Shown: positions 17,734-26,686, counted from the first letter of the stretch. The stretch is DNA of 64,000 bases from UBA2883 sp964017965 (GCA_964017965.1 CAXHNV010000003.1:124001-188000), one strand, 5' to 3'. Made by a program: numbers and translations. Notes: generated from the letters alone by a model not told the origin.

Positions 17734-18231
17734 ATGAATTTATTATTGTTAAAACAAATAGGTTTGTTCAGTGTACTGATTGGTTTAGGAATGGGATTGG
17801 TTTCTTTGATTCCGTTCATTGGAACTGTTTTGTTTATACTATATTTTCTAATGCTCTCGGCTGTTATAATCATTTATCTTAAGAAGATAAATATTCTGGG
17901 CAAAATAACTATTAAAGAAGGCGGTGTTATCGGTGCTGTAATCGGGTTCTGCTCTATTCTTGCGTTCTCGGTTGTATTTATTCCGCTCGCTGCTATAATT
18001 CAGTTTGTTTTCAAGTTCAAAGATTTCTGGGTAGGTATTATTATCAATGCGAGTTTTACATCTGTTTTAACCTTTGTGTTGCTTATATTCTTAATCCTTT
18101 TCTTAGCATTGCTTTGTGCTTTGATGAACGGGTTCTCAGGCGCTGTAACAGCTTATATTTATGAAGTTTTGGAAGAATATCAGGCTAAACAAAACAACAT
18201 GTTTGAAAGCAACGATTTTGAGATTAAGTAG
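17734..18231 (+). CDS. Four-helix inner membrane protein of unknown function
   Basis: 165 residues with four evident hydrophobic segments: about residues 5-26, 30-48, 62-90 and 100-130. There is one short charged loop after the second (YLKKINILGKITIKEGG) and an acidic, Gln-rich cytosolic tail. The ATG at 17734 follows AGAGGGGG, so the TTG nine codons upstream is not used. Gly/Ala pairs in the third segment resemble small membrane proteins of the DUF type, but I cannot assign a family. It is followed nine bases later by mtnA and probably belongs to the same transcript. Confidence 0.7.
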   Translation: MNLLLLKQIGLFSVLIGLGMGLVSLIPFIGTVLFILYFLMLSAVIIIYLKKINILGKITIKEGGVIGAVIGFCSILAFSVVFIPLAAIIQFVFKFKDFWVGIIINASFTSVLTFVLLIFLILFLALLCALMNGFSGAVTAYIYEVLEEYQAKQNNMFESNDFEIK

Positions 18232-18239
18232 GGGTTAAT

Positions 18240-19295
18240 ATGAGTTTTGAATCAAAGATTAGAACAATACAGTGGGTAGATAATGTATCTCGTATGGTAG
18301 ATCAGACAAAGGTTCCGTATGAATTTGTAACGATAGATATAACAACCGGTCAGCAGATGTTTGACGCTATTCAAACTATGATTGTCAGAGGTGCCCCAGC
18401 AATTGGGATTGCCGGTGCTCACGGTGTTGTTTTATATTCTCAGGAACTGCAAAAACAAAACCTTTCAAGAGACGAGTTTGTTAAACAGTTGATTGAAAAA
18501 GCAAAGTATCTACGTACATCAAGACCTACGGCTGTCAATCTTATGTGGGCTGTAGATAAACAAATAGAATTGATAGAAAACTCAAGTTCTGATATAGCAG
18601 GTATTGTTGAAGAGCTTAAACAAAACGGTATCAAAATGGAGAATGACGATATCTCTATCAACAAAAGAATAGGTGATAACGGAGCAGAGGTTGTGCCTAA
18701 GGGTGCAACTATCCTTACACACTGTAATGCGGGTGCTCTTGCAACTGTTGGTTATGGTACAGCTTTAGGGGTTGTTCGTTCAGCGTTTGCTAAAGACAAT
18801 ACAGTTCAGGTTTTTTCTGATGAAACAAGACCTCGTCAACAGGGTTCAAGAATCACTACTTTTGAACTCAAAATGGACGGTATCCCTGTAACTATGATTA
18901 CAGACGGTATGTGTTCATATTTTATGAAAAAAGGTATGATTGATATGGTTGTTGTAGGTGCGGACAGGATTGCTGCTAACGGTGATACTGCAAACAAAAT
19001 CGGGACTTATACGGTTGCGATTGCCGCTAAGTATCATAATATTCCGTTCTATATTGCAGCACCTTTGTCAACGATTGATACTTCTATAAAATCAGGTGAT
19101 GAGATACCTATCGAAGAACGTTCTCACGAAGAAGTGACTCATATCAATGGAAAACGTGTCTGTGCTGAGGGTATAAATGTTATCAACCCTGGGTTTGATG
19201 TTACTCCGCATGAACTTATTACCGGTATTATTACAGAGGTTGGTATTCTCAGACCGGATTATAACAAATCTATTGCAGAGGCGTTTCAGAAATAA
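18240..19295 (+). CDS. mtnA: S-methyl-5-thioribose-1-phosphate isomerase
   Basis: MtnA isomerises 5-methylthioribose-1-phosphate to the ribulose form in methionine salvage; it belongs to the eIF2B-like fold. The 351-residue length is typical. Diagnostic segments are MIVRGAPAIGIAGAHGVVL, TSRPTAVNLMWAVD, ILTHCNAGALATVGYGTALG (the catalytic Cys), VFSDETRPRQQGSRIT, and VVGADRIAANGDTANKIGTY (the catalytic Asp). The tail has IEERSHEEVTHINGKR and NPGFDVTPHELITGIITE. GGGGT precedes the ATG. Other salvage genes (mtnB, mtnC and so on) are not in the window, so only this step can be stated. Confidence 0.95.
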   Translation: MSFESKIRTIQWVDNVSRMVDQTKVPYEFVTIDITTGQQMFDAIQTMIVRGAPAIGIAGAHGVVLYSQELQKQNLSRDEFVKQLIEKAKYLRTSRPTAVNLMWAVDKQIELIENSSSDIAGIVEELKQNGIKMENDDISINKRIGDNGAEVVPKGATILTHCNAGALATVGYGTALGVVRSAFAKDNTVQVFSDETRPRQQGSRITTFELKMDGIPVTMITDGMCSYFMKKGMIDMVVVGADRIAANGDTANKIGTYTVAIAAKYHNIPFYIAAPLSTIDTSIKSGDEIPIEERSHEEVTHINGKRVCAEGINVINPGFDVTPHELITGIITEVGILRPDYNKSIAEAFQK

Positions 19296-19430
19296 AAAAA
19301 ACCTCTCGATTGAGAGGGAATGAGCGATGAGGATTATATATTTATACTAATTCAACATATATTTCTTTCATTAGCATAAAGTAGTATAAAATATTGGTAT
19401 AAAGTATTATTTTTAAGGTAGAATATTTGT

Positions 19431-20555
19431 ATGTTAGATAAACTGTATGAATTAAAGAATCACAAATTAAAGCTTCTTGACAAATATATCTTGAAACAGG
19501 TAATAGAGATGTTTGTAATGGGTGTACTGGTGTTTACGTCTATTATTTTTGCGTCGGATACCTTTATGACCTTAATTAAACAGATTTCTAAATACGGCAT
19601 ACCGTTTAAGGTTGCGTTGATACTTGTTATTTTGAGCTTGCCTTCAATATTTGTAATGACTATACCTATGGGTGTATTGTTATCAACGGTAATGACTTTG
19701 AATAAGCTTAGTTTGGCTTCTGAGCTTACTGTTATGAGGGCTTGCGGGATTAGTTTTAATACTATAGCAAAACCTGTTTTTGCTTTTTCTGTAGTAATGT
19801 GTTTGGCGAGTTTCTTTATCAACGAAACAGTTGTTCCTGTGATGACGAAACAGTCAAAGGATTTGGCTTTGTGGGCTTTTTGTCAGAAAAACATACCTGA
19901 GGGTAAACACGATTTTACGTTTCAGGAGATTAACGATGACAGGACTCTTAAACGGCTTTTCTATGTCGAATCCTGCGAGGATAAACGGTTCCATAATGTG
20001 ACGGTTCTTGATATGGCAAACAAGGATTCTATTCACGTTTTGCAGGCTCAATCCGGCGGGTCTTCGCCTAAGGGCTGGATTTTTGAAAACGGGATTGTTT
20101 ATACTATTGCCGATGAGGGCAAGGTTCTGAACTCAACCTATTTTGGCAAAACTATTGCACAGTTCGGGGTTAACCTCAAAAAAGAACTTAACCGTAACGT
20201 TGCTAATGAGCATAACTTCTTACAGTTATGTAATTATATCCTCCGGAACAAACACCTTGAAGACAGGCAGGATTTGGTTATAGACCTGTTTGATAAAATA
20301 GCGCTGCCTTTAACTACGATTGTACTTGTACTTATCGGTGTACCGCTTGCGATTACACCTCCTCGGGTAAGGTATAATCGCGGGTTCTTGTTCAGTATAT
20401 TCATTATTTTTGCATACTATCTAATCCGTGCGCTATCGTTATCGTTCGGGCAGGCAGGAACTTTACATCCGTTCCTTGCGGCATTTTTACCGAATATTAT
20501 TCTTACGATAATCGGTGCGGGATTATATTATAGAAAAGTGTTTACTATTACTTAG
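19431..20555 (+). CDS. LptF/LptG family permease (YjgP/YjgQ)
   Basis: A 374-residue permease of the LPS transport complex LptB2FGC, which extracts lipopolysaccharide from the inner membrane. The family layout is clear: an N-terminal cytosolic amphipathic helix and three transmembrane helices (MFVMGVLVFTSIIFASD; LVILSLPSIFVMTIPMGVLLS; VFAFSVVMCLASFFINETVVPV), a periplasmic beta-jellyroll from about residue 140 to 260, then three more helices ending at the C-terminus. The IPMGVLLSTVMTLNKLS coupling region and ALPLTTIVLVLIGVPLAITPPR match the family. Which of F or G cannot be told. Cyanobacteria often have one such protein. It supports a diderm cell envelope. Its stop overlaps the convergent gene by four bases. 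Confidence 0.9.
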   Translation: MLDKLYELKNHKLKLLDKYILKQVIEMFVMGVLVFTSIIFASDTFMTLIKQISKYGIPFKVALILVILSLPSIFVMTIPMGVLLSTVMTLNKLSLASELTVMRACGISFNTIAKPVFAFSVVMCLASFFINETVVPVMTKQSKDLALWAFCQKNIPEGKHDFTFQEINDDRTLKRLFYVESCEDKRFHNVTVLDMANKDSIHVLQAQSGGSSPKGWIFENGIVYTIADEGKVLNSTYFGKTIAQFGVNLKKELNRNVANEHNFLQLCNYILRNKHLEDRQDLVIDLFDKIALPLTTIVLVLIGVPLAITPPRVRYNRGFLFSIFIIFAYYLIRALSLSFGQAGTLHPFLAAFLPNIILTIIGAGLYYRKVFTIT

Positions 20556-20776
20556 CTTACTTTCTCTTCATAAGCAGGAGCCGGCGGCTCTCCGAGCTTG
20601 TCGAGTAAGAGTTTTACATAGTATTTCATCTTACAGCTATAGTATTTGTCTTTAAAATAGGTTTGATGAATAAAACATTTTTCGCAGTTACAATTCAGGT
20701 TGTAACAATCGATTGCGCTATTGTTCCATTCTTTTACGTCTTTGCGCATGAATAGACGGGGTACTGGTTCTTGCAT
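20552..20776 (-). CDS. Small cysteine-rich protein of unknown function
   Basis: 74 residues from the ATG at 20776, which follows GAGGAGGAG; the upstream ATG at 20800 lies ahead of this site and is unlikely. Five cysteines form a compact cluster and a later one: DCYNLNCNCEKC followed by YYSCKMKYYVKLLLDK. The spacing Cx4CxCx2C suggests metal binding or a small fold. A helical amphipathic tail follows, and the end is Pro/Glu-rich. It overlaps lptF by four bases at the 3' end (convergent). I do not know the family, but the Cys set is unlikely to be chance. Whether it is secreted is not indicated. Confidence 0.6.
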   Translation of the reverse strand: MQEPVPRLFMRKDVKEWNNSAIDCYNLNCNCEKCFIHQTYFKDKYYSCKMKYYVKLLLDKLGEPPAPAYEEKVS

Positions 20777-20911
20777 AAATCTCCTCCTCATTATCGTCAA
20801 TGATTATTGACGACTTTTTAAATGTATGTTTTAATTTGGTAAATGTAACTTTCATTAATTGTAAAAGTTGATTTTTTATTTGTCAAATAGTGTAAAGAAA
20901 TTTAACGGAAT

Positions 20912-21226
20912 ATGGTTTCAGAAGATATTATAAAGATTGTTGATGACGGAATTATCCTTAGGATAAGGATTTCGCCTAATGCTGCTAAGAATCAAATTAT
21001 TGTTTCAGAAGATATGATTAAGTTAAAGATTACGGCGCAGCCTATTGAGAATAAGGCTAACAAGGCTGTTGTTGAATATTTATCGAAGCTTTTTAAGATA
21101 CCTAAAACAAGTATTACGATTCTTAAGGGTGATACATCGAAGGATAAGACATTGCTTTTGAAAACGGCGGATAAGAGTAAGATTGAGAATATTAAAACCA
21201 TACTTTCAGATGTTGAAAAAGGTTAA
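20912..21226 (+). CDS. DUF167 (YggU) family protein
   Basis: A 104-residue DUF167 protein. The family core is visible as ILRIRISPNAAKNQIIV, then LKITAQPIENKANKAVVEYLSKLFKIPKTSITILKGDTSKDKTLLL, which makes the known small alpha/beta fold with the conserved Asn-Lys-Ala pattern. No biochemical function is established for the family. Its start at 20912 has only a weak ribosome site, ACGGA, a few bases upstream. It is followed 21 bases later by an unknown gene and preceded by a 111-base gap rich in A and T. Confidence in the family is high, in function none. Confidence 0.88.
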   Translation: MVSEDIIKIVDDGIILRIRISPNAAKNQIIVSEDMIKLKITAQPIENKANKAVVEYLSKLFKIPKTSITILKGDTSKDKTLLLKTADKSKIENIKTILSDVEKG

Positions 21227-21247
21227 AAAAGAGGTACAATTTTAATT

Positions 21248-21949
21248 ATGTTTCATAGAATTGCAAGAGTAGTAAAAACGTTTTCATTTATGTTATTGAG
21301 CTGGCAGGGTCAGTTCTTGCAAAAACGTCTTGTTAAAAGACTCGGTTATGACGGGAAGAAAGTTGTTAAGGGTTGTACTTTGGAACTTAGTAAGGATGAT
21401 TTGTGTGATACAAAGAAGCTTGCTGAGGAAGTGAGCCTTATTTTAAAAAACTGTAAGAATAATGTTGATGCGCTTGTTAAGGTGTTTGAAGCTCATAAAA
21501 CACCGGTTTATCAGGTTAAGAATGTTGAGAAGGTACTTAAACGAATCAATGAACGCGAGGGGTTGATTACTGAGCGTACGGGGTTTAGCGCAATGTTTTT
21601 GAACTTTATTACTACACAGACATTTGCACTCAAAAGTTCTACTATGATTGTTGTTGAGGCAGGTGAACTTAATATTTATGATTTAATGCATGCCCTTCAC
21701 AAATGGGTAGCGTTGAAGAACGGTTTACCGGGGTTGGACGCTAAGTCGCAGAAGTTGCTCAGACGATTTGATAGAGAGAAAGACGATGATGTGATTGGCA
21801 GATTGTCTTTAAAGGATATCGATAAGGTTAGAGCTGCGATTGCGAGGGATGTTCAATCGATAGATTTTGTTGTTAAGTATTCCAAAGAGCATGCCGGTGC
21901 AAAACAGGCATTAGAAAAGATGAAAAACGAAGGCGGCGCAAATATTTAG
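21248..21949 (+). CDS. Uncharacterised helical protein
   Basis: I do not recognise this 233-residue protein. The first 25 residues are hydrophobic with a basic start (MFHRIARVVKTFSFMLLSW), possibly an amphipathic membrane-binding helix. Most of the rest is predicted helical with many Lys and Glu residues. The segment ALKSSTMIVVEAGELNIYDLMHALHKWVALKNGLPG suggests a compact domain. AGAGGT precedes the ATG. The gene follows DUF167 closely and may share its transcript. It ends overlapping the convergent rarA by four bases. Nothing suggests horizontal transfer. Confidence 0.65.
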   Translation: MFHRIARVVKTFSFMLLSWQGQFLQKRLVKRLGYDGKKVVKGCTLELSKDDLCDTKKLAEEVSLILKNCKNNVDALVKVFEAHKTPVYQVKNVEKVLKRINEREGLITERTGFSAMFLNFITTQTFALKSSTMIVVEAGELNIYDLMHALHKWVALKNGLPGLDAKSQKLLRRFDREKDDDVIGRLSLKDIDKVRAAIARDVQSIDFVVKYSKEHAGAKQALEKMKNEGGANI

Positions 21950-23178
21950 TCAAGGTATTTGCGGTCTTTGAGTTCGTCGGGCATGAATTGTTGTTCGATA
22001 TCGGGGTTAGCGTGTGTGTAAACGTAGCCTACTCCAAACCCATATTTTTTGGCGTCTTTATAGTGTGCGTCGCGCAGGTGCATTGGCGGCGGGTAATCTT
22101 TGCCGCTCTGAATATCACCTAGTGCTTTATCTATCGCCATACAAGCCTGATTGGATTTAGGGGCTTTTGCTACATAGATAACAGCTTGTGCGAGTGGGAT
22201 CCTACCTTCAGGAAGCCCTAAGATTTCCACTGCTTTATGAGCGTTAAGTGCTATGTTTAGCGCGTTCGGGTCGGCGTTACCGACATCTTCAGCGGAACAG
22301 ACGATTAGTCTGCGTGCTATGAAACGTGGGTCTTCTCCGGCTTCTATCATCTTTGCAAGATAATATATTGCAGCGTCAGGGTCGCTTCCGCGAAGACTTT
22401 TTTGAAACGCTGAGGCAAAGTCATAGTGTTCCTGTCTTGAATATCTTGTGTTTCGTTTTTGTGTAATTCCTTCAAGGATTTCCACATTCAGCATTCTGAA
22501 ATTGTTTGAGAGACTGCTTGAGAAATAAGAGTTCTCAACCATGTTTAATGCTGTTCTGGCGTCACCGCGAGCATTATTTATGATGAATTTTGTTACTTCT
22601 TCATCGTATTCAAGCGGTTGGTGATGTTCTTCAAGGTATTTAAAACCTCTGTTGATAATGTTTGTCATACTTTCATCATCGATAGAGTTGAGCCTTATGA
22701 CCTGAACTCTTGATAATAGCGCAGGCGCAACCTGAAATGAAGGGTTCTCGGTTGTTGAACCTATAAGATAAAATGTTCCGTTTTCTATGTATGGTAAAAG
22801 CACATCTTGCTGTGTCTTTGAATAACGGTGGATTTCGTCTATGAAAAGAATTGTTTTTTGACCGACTTTTAAACATTCATTTGCTTGTACCACGGTATCT
22901 TTAATATCTTTTATGCCTGATGATACAGCAGAAAGTTCGACAAAGTTAGCGTTAACCTGATTTGCGATTAGTCTTGCAAGTGTTGTTTTACCACATCCGG
23001 GGGTGCCCCATAAGATTAGCGAAAACAGTCGTTGTGATTTGATAAGGTTCATTAACGGCGAATTTTTTGCAATAACATTAGACTGACCTAAAAACTCTTC
23101 TAAAGTTTTCGGTCTTAGTAATTCAGCAAGCGGAATTTGCTTGTTTTGCTCAATTAGTCCGGTGAATAAATCTGCCAT
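21946..23178 (-). CDS. rarA: Replication-associated recombination protein A (AAA+ ATPase)
   Basis: RarA (MgsA) is a clamp-loader-related AAA+ ATPase acting at stalled replication forks. The 410-residue protein starts with a hydrophobic/Pro-containing segment and LAELLRPKTLEEFLGQSNV, the typical RarA entrance. Walker A is GTPGCGKT (58-65), Walker B is LFIDEIHRYS, and sensor/Arg finger segments are LIGSTTENPSFQV and LLSRVQVIRL. The C-terminal region contains ARGDARTALNMVE, SLRGSDPDAAIYYLAKMIEAGE, ARRLIVCSAEDVGNADP and the tail YPPPMHLRDAHYK, all family signatures. It is preceded closely by the vWA gene on the same strand with 15 bases between. Confidence 0.96.
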   Translation of the reverse strand: MADLFTGLIEQNKQIPLAELLRPKTLEEFLGQSNVIAKNSPLMNLIKSQRLFSLILWGTPGCGKTTLARLIANQVNANFVELSAVSSGIKDIKDTVVQANECLKVGQKTILFIDEIHRYSKTQQDVLLPYIENGTFYLIGSTTENPSFQVAPALLSRVQVIRLNSIDDESMTNIINRGFKYLEEHHQPLEYDEEVTKFIINNARGDARTALNMVENSYFSSSLSNNFRMLNVEILEGITQKRNTRYSRQEHYDFASAFQKSLRGSDPDAAIYYLAKMIEAGEDPRFIARRLIVCSAEDVGNADPNALNIALNAHKAVEILGLPEGRIPLAQAVIYVAKAPKSNQACMAIDKALGDIQSGKDYPPPMHLRDAHYKDAKKYGFGVGYVYTHANPDIEQQFMPDELKDRKYLD

Positions 23179-23193
23179 ACTAAGATGATAACA

Positions 23194-23910
23194 TTAATAA
23201 AGCAGTTTCGCATCTACGTGTTTTCTTCTGTTGAAAGCATTATTCAGGTTTTGGATAAGCTCCGCCTGAGTGTTTGCAGAGTAGAGCTTGCCGCCTGTAA
23301 CTACTGCCGTACATCGTAGTTGGTCAAGGTCTTCTTCGTTATCAAGATTGAGTGCTATAACATCGATTTTGATATCTTTTCTGTATTTTACAAGCTCCAT
23401 TGCATATTTACACGGGCTTTCATCACAGTTCTCGCCACCGTCTGTTATCAATACAATATGTTTTTCACGCTCATCGTGTTTGAAATCGTTTTGAACCGCT
23501 TGTTTTAGAGAATAAGTTATAGGTGTCATACCTTTGGGGTGAAATTTTTTAAGGCTGTCAGATATCAAATAGGCGTTATCATCTGCTATCGGTACGATTA
23601 GGTTACTTGCTTTGCACGCGTCTATCGGTGTAAATCCCCAACGGTGACCGTAGATTCTTACTCCGATTTTGTTTTGGGCTATTTGCGGTAAGATAGTTTT
23701 CATACTGTCTAATAACAAATTGTATTTCGTTTTGTCTACCAGCATTTCGTTCATGCTGTTTGAATAATCAAGGATGAACAGGGTCTGTACTCCTTGAGAA
23801 TTTTTCATCTGCGGAAGTTTTGGCGCTACAAAAACATTGTATTCGCCTTCCGCGTAACAGCAGATTGCTAATAGCAAACAAAAAAACAGTATAAGCTTGA
23901 GTTTTCGCAT
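23194..23910 (-). CDS. Exported von Willebrand factor A domain protein
   Basis: A 238-residue protein with an N-terminal signal peptide (LKLILFFCLLLAICCYA, cleavage near residue 20) and one vWA domain. The MIDAS metal site is intact: DYSNS at 48-52, GMTPITYSL as the Thr element, and VLITDGGENCDES as the Asp element. It has an extra pair of Cys near the third motif (CDESPC) and a further Cys in RCTAVVTGG that may form disulfides. Proteins of this shape usually bind a partner through Mg2+ in the periplasm or at the surface. No partner is visible nearby; rarA downstream is unrelated in role. No transmembrane anchor follows the domain. Confidence 0.85.
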   Translation of the reverse strand: MRKLKLILFFCLLLAICCYAEGEYNVFVAPKLPQMKNSQGVQTLFILDYSNSMNEMLVDKTKYNLLLDSMKTILPQIAQNKIGVRIYGHRWGFTPIDACKASNLIVPIADDNAYLISDSLKKFHPKGMTPITYSLKQAVQNDFKHDEREKHIVLITDGGENCDESPCKYAMELVKYRKDIKIDVIALNLDNEEDLDQLRCTAVVTGGKLYSANTQAELIQNLNNAFNRRKHVDAKLLY

Positions 23911-23980
23911 ATCTATTTTTAACCATAAACTATGTTAATAAATAAATTCTCTTATTAGGCTATATTTCTTTTTTTAGAGT

Positions 23981-23986
23981 TATAAT
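23981..23986 (+). promoter_or_regulatory. -10 element of the adk-map-aroE unit
   Basis: TATAAT at 23981-23986, in an AT-rich stretch 37 bases before the adk ATG, with AGAGGT as the ribosome site close to the start. No clear -35 is seen. Confidence 0.4.
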
Positions 23987-24022
23987 ATATATATAAATTT
24001 AAGTAATAAGAGGTGTATAAAA

Positions 24023-24679
24023 ATGAAAAAAGAACTAATCTTTCTAGGGCCACCGGCATGCGGCAAGGGTACTCAGACAGCAATGTTAGCGGAACACTTT
24101 GGGTTCCCTCACGTTGATACAGGGTCTCTTTTGAGAGCAGAAATTTCTGCAGGTACAGAAAACGGTAAAATTGCAAAACAGTTTATCGATAAAGGTAACC
24201 TTGTTCCTGTGGAATTAGTCGGTGCGATTATAAAAGACAGATTGTCTCAGGAAGATTGTAAGGACGGATTTATTCTTGACGGTTTCCCTCGTAGTGTTGA
24301 ACAGGCTGATTTGTTGGAGGTTATTAGAAAAGACCTCGACGGTGATAATGAAGTTGATTTCAGAGCAACATATTTTGATTTGCCGACAGATATTCTTATC
24401 GCAAGAATAGTTAACCGTCGTTCTTGTTCTAATTGCGGCGAGATTTATAACTTGAAATTCAAACCGCCTGTGGATGAACACGTTTGTGATAAATGCGGTG
24501 GTAAACTTATCCAAAGAAAAGACGATAACGAAGAAACTGCAAAGGCAAGATTTGATACTTATTATAGAGAAACAGCTCCTTTGATAGAGTATTATAAGAA
24601 TAAAGGCGTACTTTCAACAATTGACGCTAATGGTTCAATTGAAGAAGTATGGGAAAGGTTATTGAAGGTTGTTGAATAA
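24023..24679 (+). CDS. adk: Adenylate kinase (zinc-lid form)
   Basis: Adk interconverts ATP + AMP and 2 ADP. The 218-residue long form has the P-loop GPPACGKGTQ (a Cys replaces the usual Gly or Ala), the AMP-binding TGSLLRAEI and DGFPRSVEQADLL, and a LID holding four Cys: CSNC...CDKC, which binds zinc in many Gram-positives and anaerobes. The Arg set appears in RIVNRRSC and TAKARFDTYY. The stop overlaps the map start by one base (TAATG), so the genes are translationally coupled. The pair, often located near secY and rplO in other bacteria, here stands with aroE. Confidence 0.97.
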   Translation: MKKELIFLGPPACGKGTQTAMLAEHFGFPHVDTGSLLRAEISAGTENGKIAKQFIDKGNLVPVELVGAIIKDRLSQEDCKDGFILDGFPRSVEQADLLEVIRKDLDGDNEVDFRATYFDLPTDILIARIVNRRSCSNCGEIYNLKFKPPVDEHVCDKCGGKLIQRKDDNEETAKARFDTYYRETAPLIEYYKNKGVLSTIDANGSIEEVWERLLKVVE

Positions 24680-25431
24680 TGATTAACAGAAAATCAAGAG
24701 ATGAAATTAAGAAAATGCGCCACGCGGGTCATATTGTAGCTCTTGTTCATCAGAAGATGAGAGAGGTAGTTGAGCCCGGTATAAGCACAAAAGAACTTGA
24801 TAATATTGCTATGAAAATTATCAAGGAGAATAAAGCTATTCCTACGTTTTTGGGTTATAGCGGATTCCCTGCAAGTATTTGTACATCGGTCAATGAGAGA
24901 GTTGTACACGGCATTCCTTCTGAAAACGAGATATTAAAAGAGGGCGATATTATTGCAATCGATGTCGGAGCTACTTACGGCGGAATGGTTGGCGACAGTG
25001 CGTGGTCTTATGCTGTAGGTAAGATATCGGAAGATAAACAACGCTTAATGAAAGCAACTGAAGAATCGCTTTTTGCAGGGATTGCAAAGATGAGAGCGGG
25101 TAATGTGCTTGATGATATTTCCGGTGCTATAGAAGATGTAGCAAAGAGTTATAAAATGGGTATTGTCAGACGCTATGGCGGTCACGGCGTAGGTCACGTT
25201 ATGCACGAAGAACCGTTCTTGTTTAACTATAGAGTCGGTGACAATACTAAGATTAAATCAGGCTATGTAATTGCGATTGAACCAATGCTTAACCTTGGTT
25301 GTGACGATGTTTATGTAGAACCTGATGAATGGGGTGTTGTTACAAAAGATCATCAACCGTCTGCCCACTTTGAACATACAGTGCTTGCAACGGAAGATGA
25401 ACCGATTTTGATGACAACTTTAATGGAATAG
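24679..25431 (+). CDS. map: Type I methionine aminopeptidase
   Basis: MetAP removes the initiator Met from nascent proteins. The 250-residue type I form lacks an insertion. The N-terminal start is MINRKSRDEIKKMRHAG. The metal ligands lie in IAIDVGATYGGMVGDSAWSY (two Asp), GGHGVGHVMHEEPF (His), IEPMLNLG (Glu) and HFEHTVLATED (the last Glu region), in the usual order. It begins on the last base of adk and ends seven bases before aroE, so the three form one unit. Confidence 0.96.
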   Translation: MINRKSRDEIKKMRHAGHIVALVHQKMREVVEPGISTKELDNIAMKIIKENKAIPTFLGYSGFPASICTSVNERVVHGIPSENEILKEGDIIAIDVGATYGGMVGDSAWSYAVGKISEDKQRLMKATEESLFAGIAKMRAGNVLDDISGAIEDVAKSYKMGIVRRYGGHGVGHVMHEEPFLFNYRVGDNTKIKSGYVIAIEPMLNLGCDDVYVEPDEWGVVTKDHQPSAHFEHTVLATEDEPILMTTLME

Positions 25432-25438
25432 GTATTTT

Positions 25439-26284
25439 ATGAAGTATAAATTAGGTATTATAGGTTATCCTTTAGGACATTCGATTTCTGCGGTTATACA
25501 ACAAGCAGGGTTTGAAAGTATAGGGATTGATGCAGAGTATGATGTTTTAGAGACATCACCTGAGAATTTGGTCGATAGAGTTAAGTTTTTGAAACTCAAT
25601 GGCTATGACGGATTTAATGTTACTATCCCTTTAAAGATTCCTATATCATTTTTTATGGAAGATATGGACGATTATGCAAACATTGCAGGCTGCATAAACA
25701 CGGTTAAGATATCAGGGCAGCACCGTGATATGTATGGTTATAACACTGATATTTACGGGTTTAAGACGGCTATTCCTGCTGATGTTGATTTAAAAGGTAA
25801 AAATGCATGTATATTAGGTACAGGTGGTGCCTCAAGAGCTGCAAGTGTAGGTTTGATTGAAAAGGGGATTACTTCAATTGATTTCTTTACAAGAAACCTC
25901 ATTAATGCCCAAGAGCCTGTAAATTACTTACGTGACAAATTCCCGAATGTGAGGTTTACAACTCATCAGATACAGTATGTTTCAGAGCTTCCTGAGTGCG
26001 CTATTGTTGTGAATGCTACTCCTATTGGAATGAAAGGGTTTGCAATGGATGAGCAGCCGTTGCCTGATAGCGTTATAAAGAAACTTGATAAAAATACAGT
26101 TGTTTATGATATCGTTTATAACCCTTTAACAACACAGTTTTTACAATCAGCTAAGAACGAAGGATTGAGGGTTGTTGAGGGGCTGGATATGCTATTATAT
26201 CAAGCTCAGAAAGCTATTCAAATCTGGACGGGCAAAACTCCCGATGTCAATGTTATGAAAATAGCGGCATTGAGAAGTTTATAA
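25439..26284 (+). CDS. aroE: Shikimate dehydrogenase
   Basis: AroE reduces 3-dehydroshikimate with NADPH in the shikimate pathway. The 281-residue protein starts YKLGIIGYPLGHSISAVIQ, with the substrate site in GFNVTIPLKIPI (Lys) and the following Asn/Asp residues of YGYNTDIYGF. The NADP-binding glycine motif is CILGTGGASRAASVG, and the end contains VYNPLTTQFLQSAKNEG and the tail EGLDMLLYQAQKAIQIWTG. All signature residues are present. It ends the adk-map-aroE unit, with an intrinsic terminator 17 bases after its stop. No other aro gene is in the window. Confidence 0.95.
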   Translation: MKYKLGIIGYPLGHSISAVIQQAGFESIGIDAEYDVLETSPENLVDRVKFLKLNGYDGFNVTIPLKIPISFFMEDMDDYANIAGCINTVKISGQHRDMYGYNTDIYGFKTAIPADVDLKGKNACILGTGGASRAASVGLIEKGITSIDFFTRNLINAQEPVNYLRDKFPNVRFTTHQIQYVSELPECAIVVNATPIGMKGFAMDEQPLPDSVIKKLDKNTVVYDIVYNPLTTQFLQSAKNEGLRVVEGLDMLLYQAQKAIQIWTGKTPDVNVMKIAALRSL

Positions 26285-26300
26285 ATTTTAAATAAGAAAC

Positions 26301-26330
26301 GGGACAGAATCACTTCTGTCCCAACTTCTT
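26301..26330 (+). terminator. Terminator of the adk-map-aroE unit
   Basis: GGGACAGAA (26301-26309) and TTCTGTCCC (26314-26322) with loop TCAC, followed by AACTTCTTTGTTT. The tail is T-rich but not a pure run. Confidence 0.75.
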
Positions 26331-26347
26331 TGTTTAATAATATTTTG

Positions 26348-26686
26348 TTATGCCCAATAGCCGAAGTCGTAACCGTTTGCCCTCATGCTAGCTGATAAAA
26401 CGGCTGCTGATTGTAATGAATCAACCCAAACGTTAGGTGTTTCATCAAACATTAGTGCAGCTTGTGGTATACTGGTTGTTCCCGCTGCGCTATTTGCAAC
26501 TGTCGCTTGAAACGGAAATGGGCCGAATGAAACATATTCTGCTCTTTGGTAATTTGGATCAGAGTAATCCGGGTTAAATACTTGTGTTGGGGTTCCATTG
26601 TCATTGCTCCATGGTCCATACGGATAAGATACTAGAGCTGGTCTTTGTGACCCTGGTGCTGGTCTTTGTGGTACTGGTGCTGGCAT
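26348..26686 (-). CDS. Small Pro/Gln-rich protein of unknown function
   Basis: 112 residues, not recognised. The N-terminus is a disordered Pro/Gln/Arg stretch with a repeated QRPAPGSQRPA element, followed by an aromatic segment (YPYGPWSND) and a more ordered C-terminal part with WVDSLQSAAVLSASMRANG. No signal peptide or membrane helix is seen. GGAGATT precedes the ATG at 26686. It lies convergent with aroE and divergent from dapF, separated from it by 269 bases with no other gene. Base composition resembles its surroundings. It may be a lineage-specific secreted or structural peptide. Confidence 0.55.
   Translation of the reverse strand: MPAPVPQRPAPGSQRPALVSYPYGPWSNDNGTPTQVFNPDYSDPNYQRAEYVSFGPFPFQATVANSAAGTTSIPQAALMFDETPNVWVDSLQSAAVLSASMRANGYDFGYWA

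Noticed and set aside
19302..19317. Hairpin CCTCTC/GAGAGG after mtnA as its terminator
   Set aside because: On the plus strand it is followed by AATGAGCG, not T-rich; the A-run is on the wrong side. It fits only a minus-strand terminator, and no minus-strand gene ends here.
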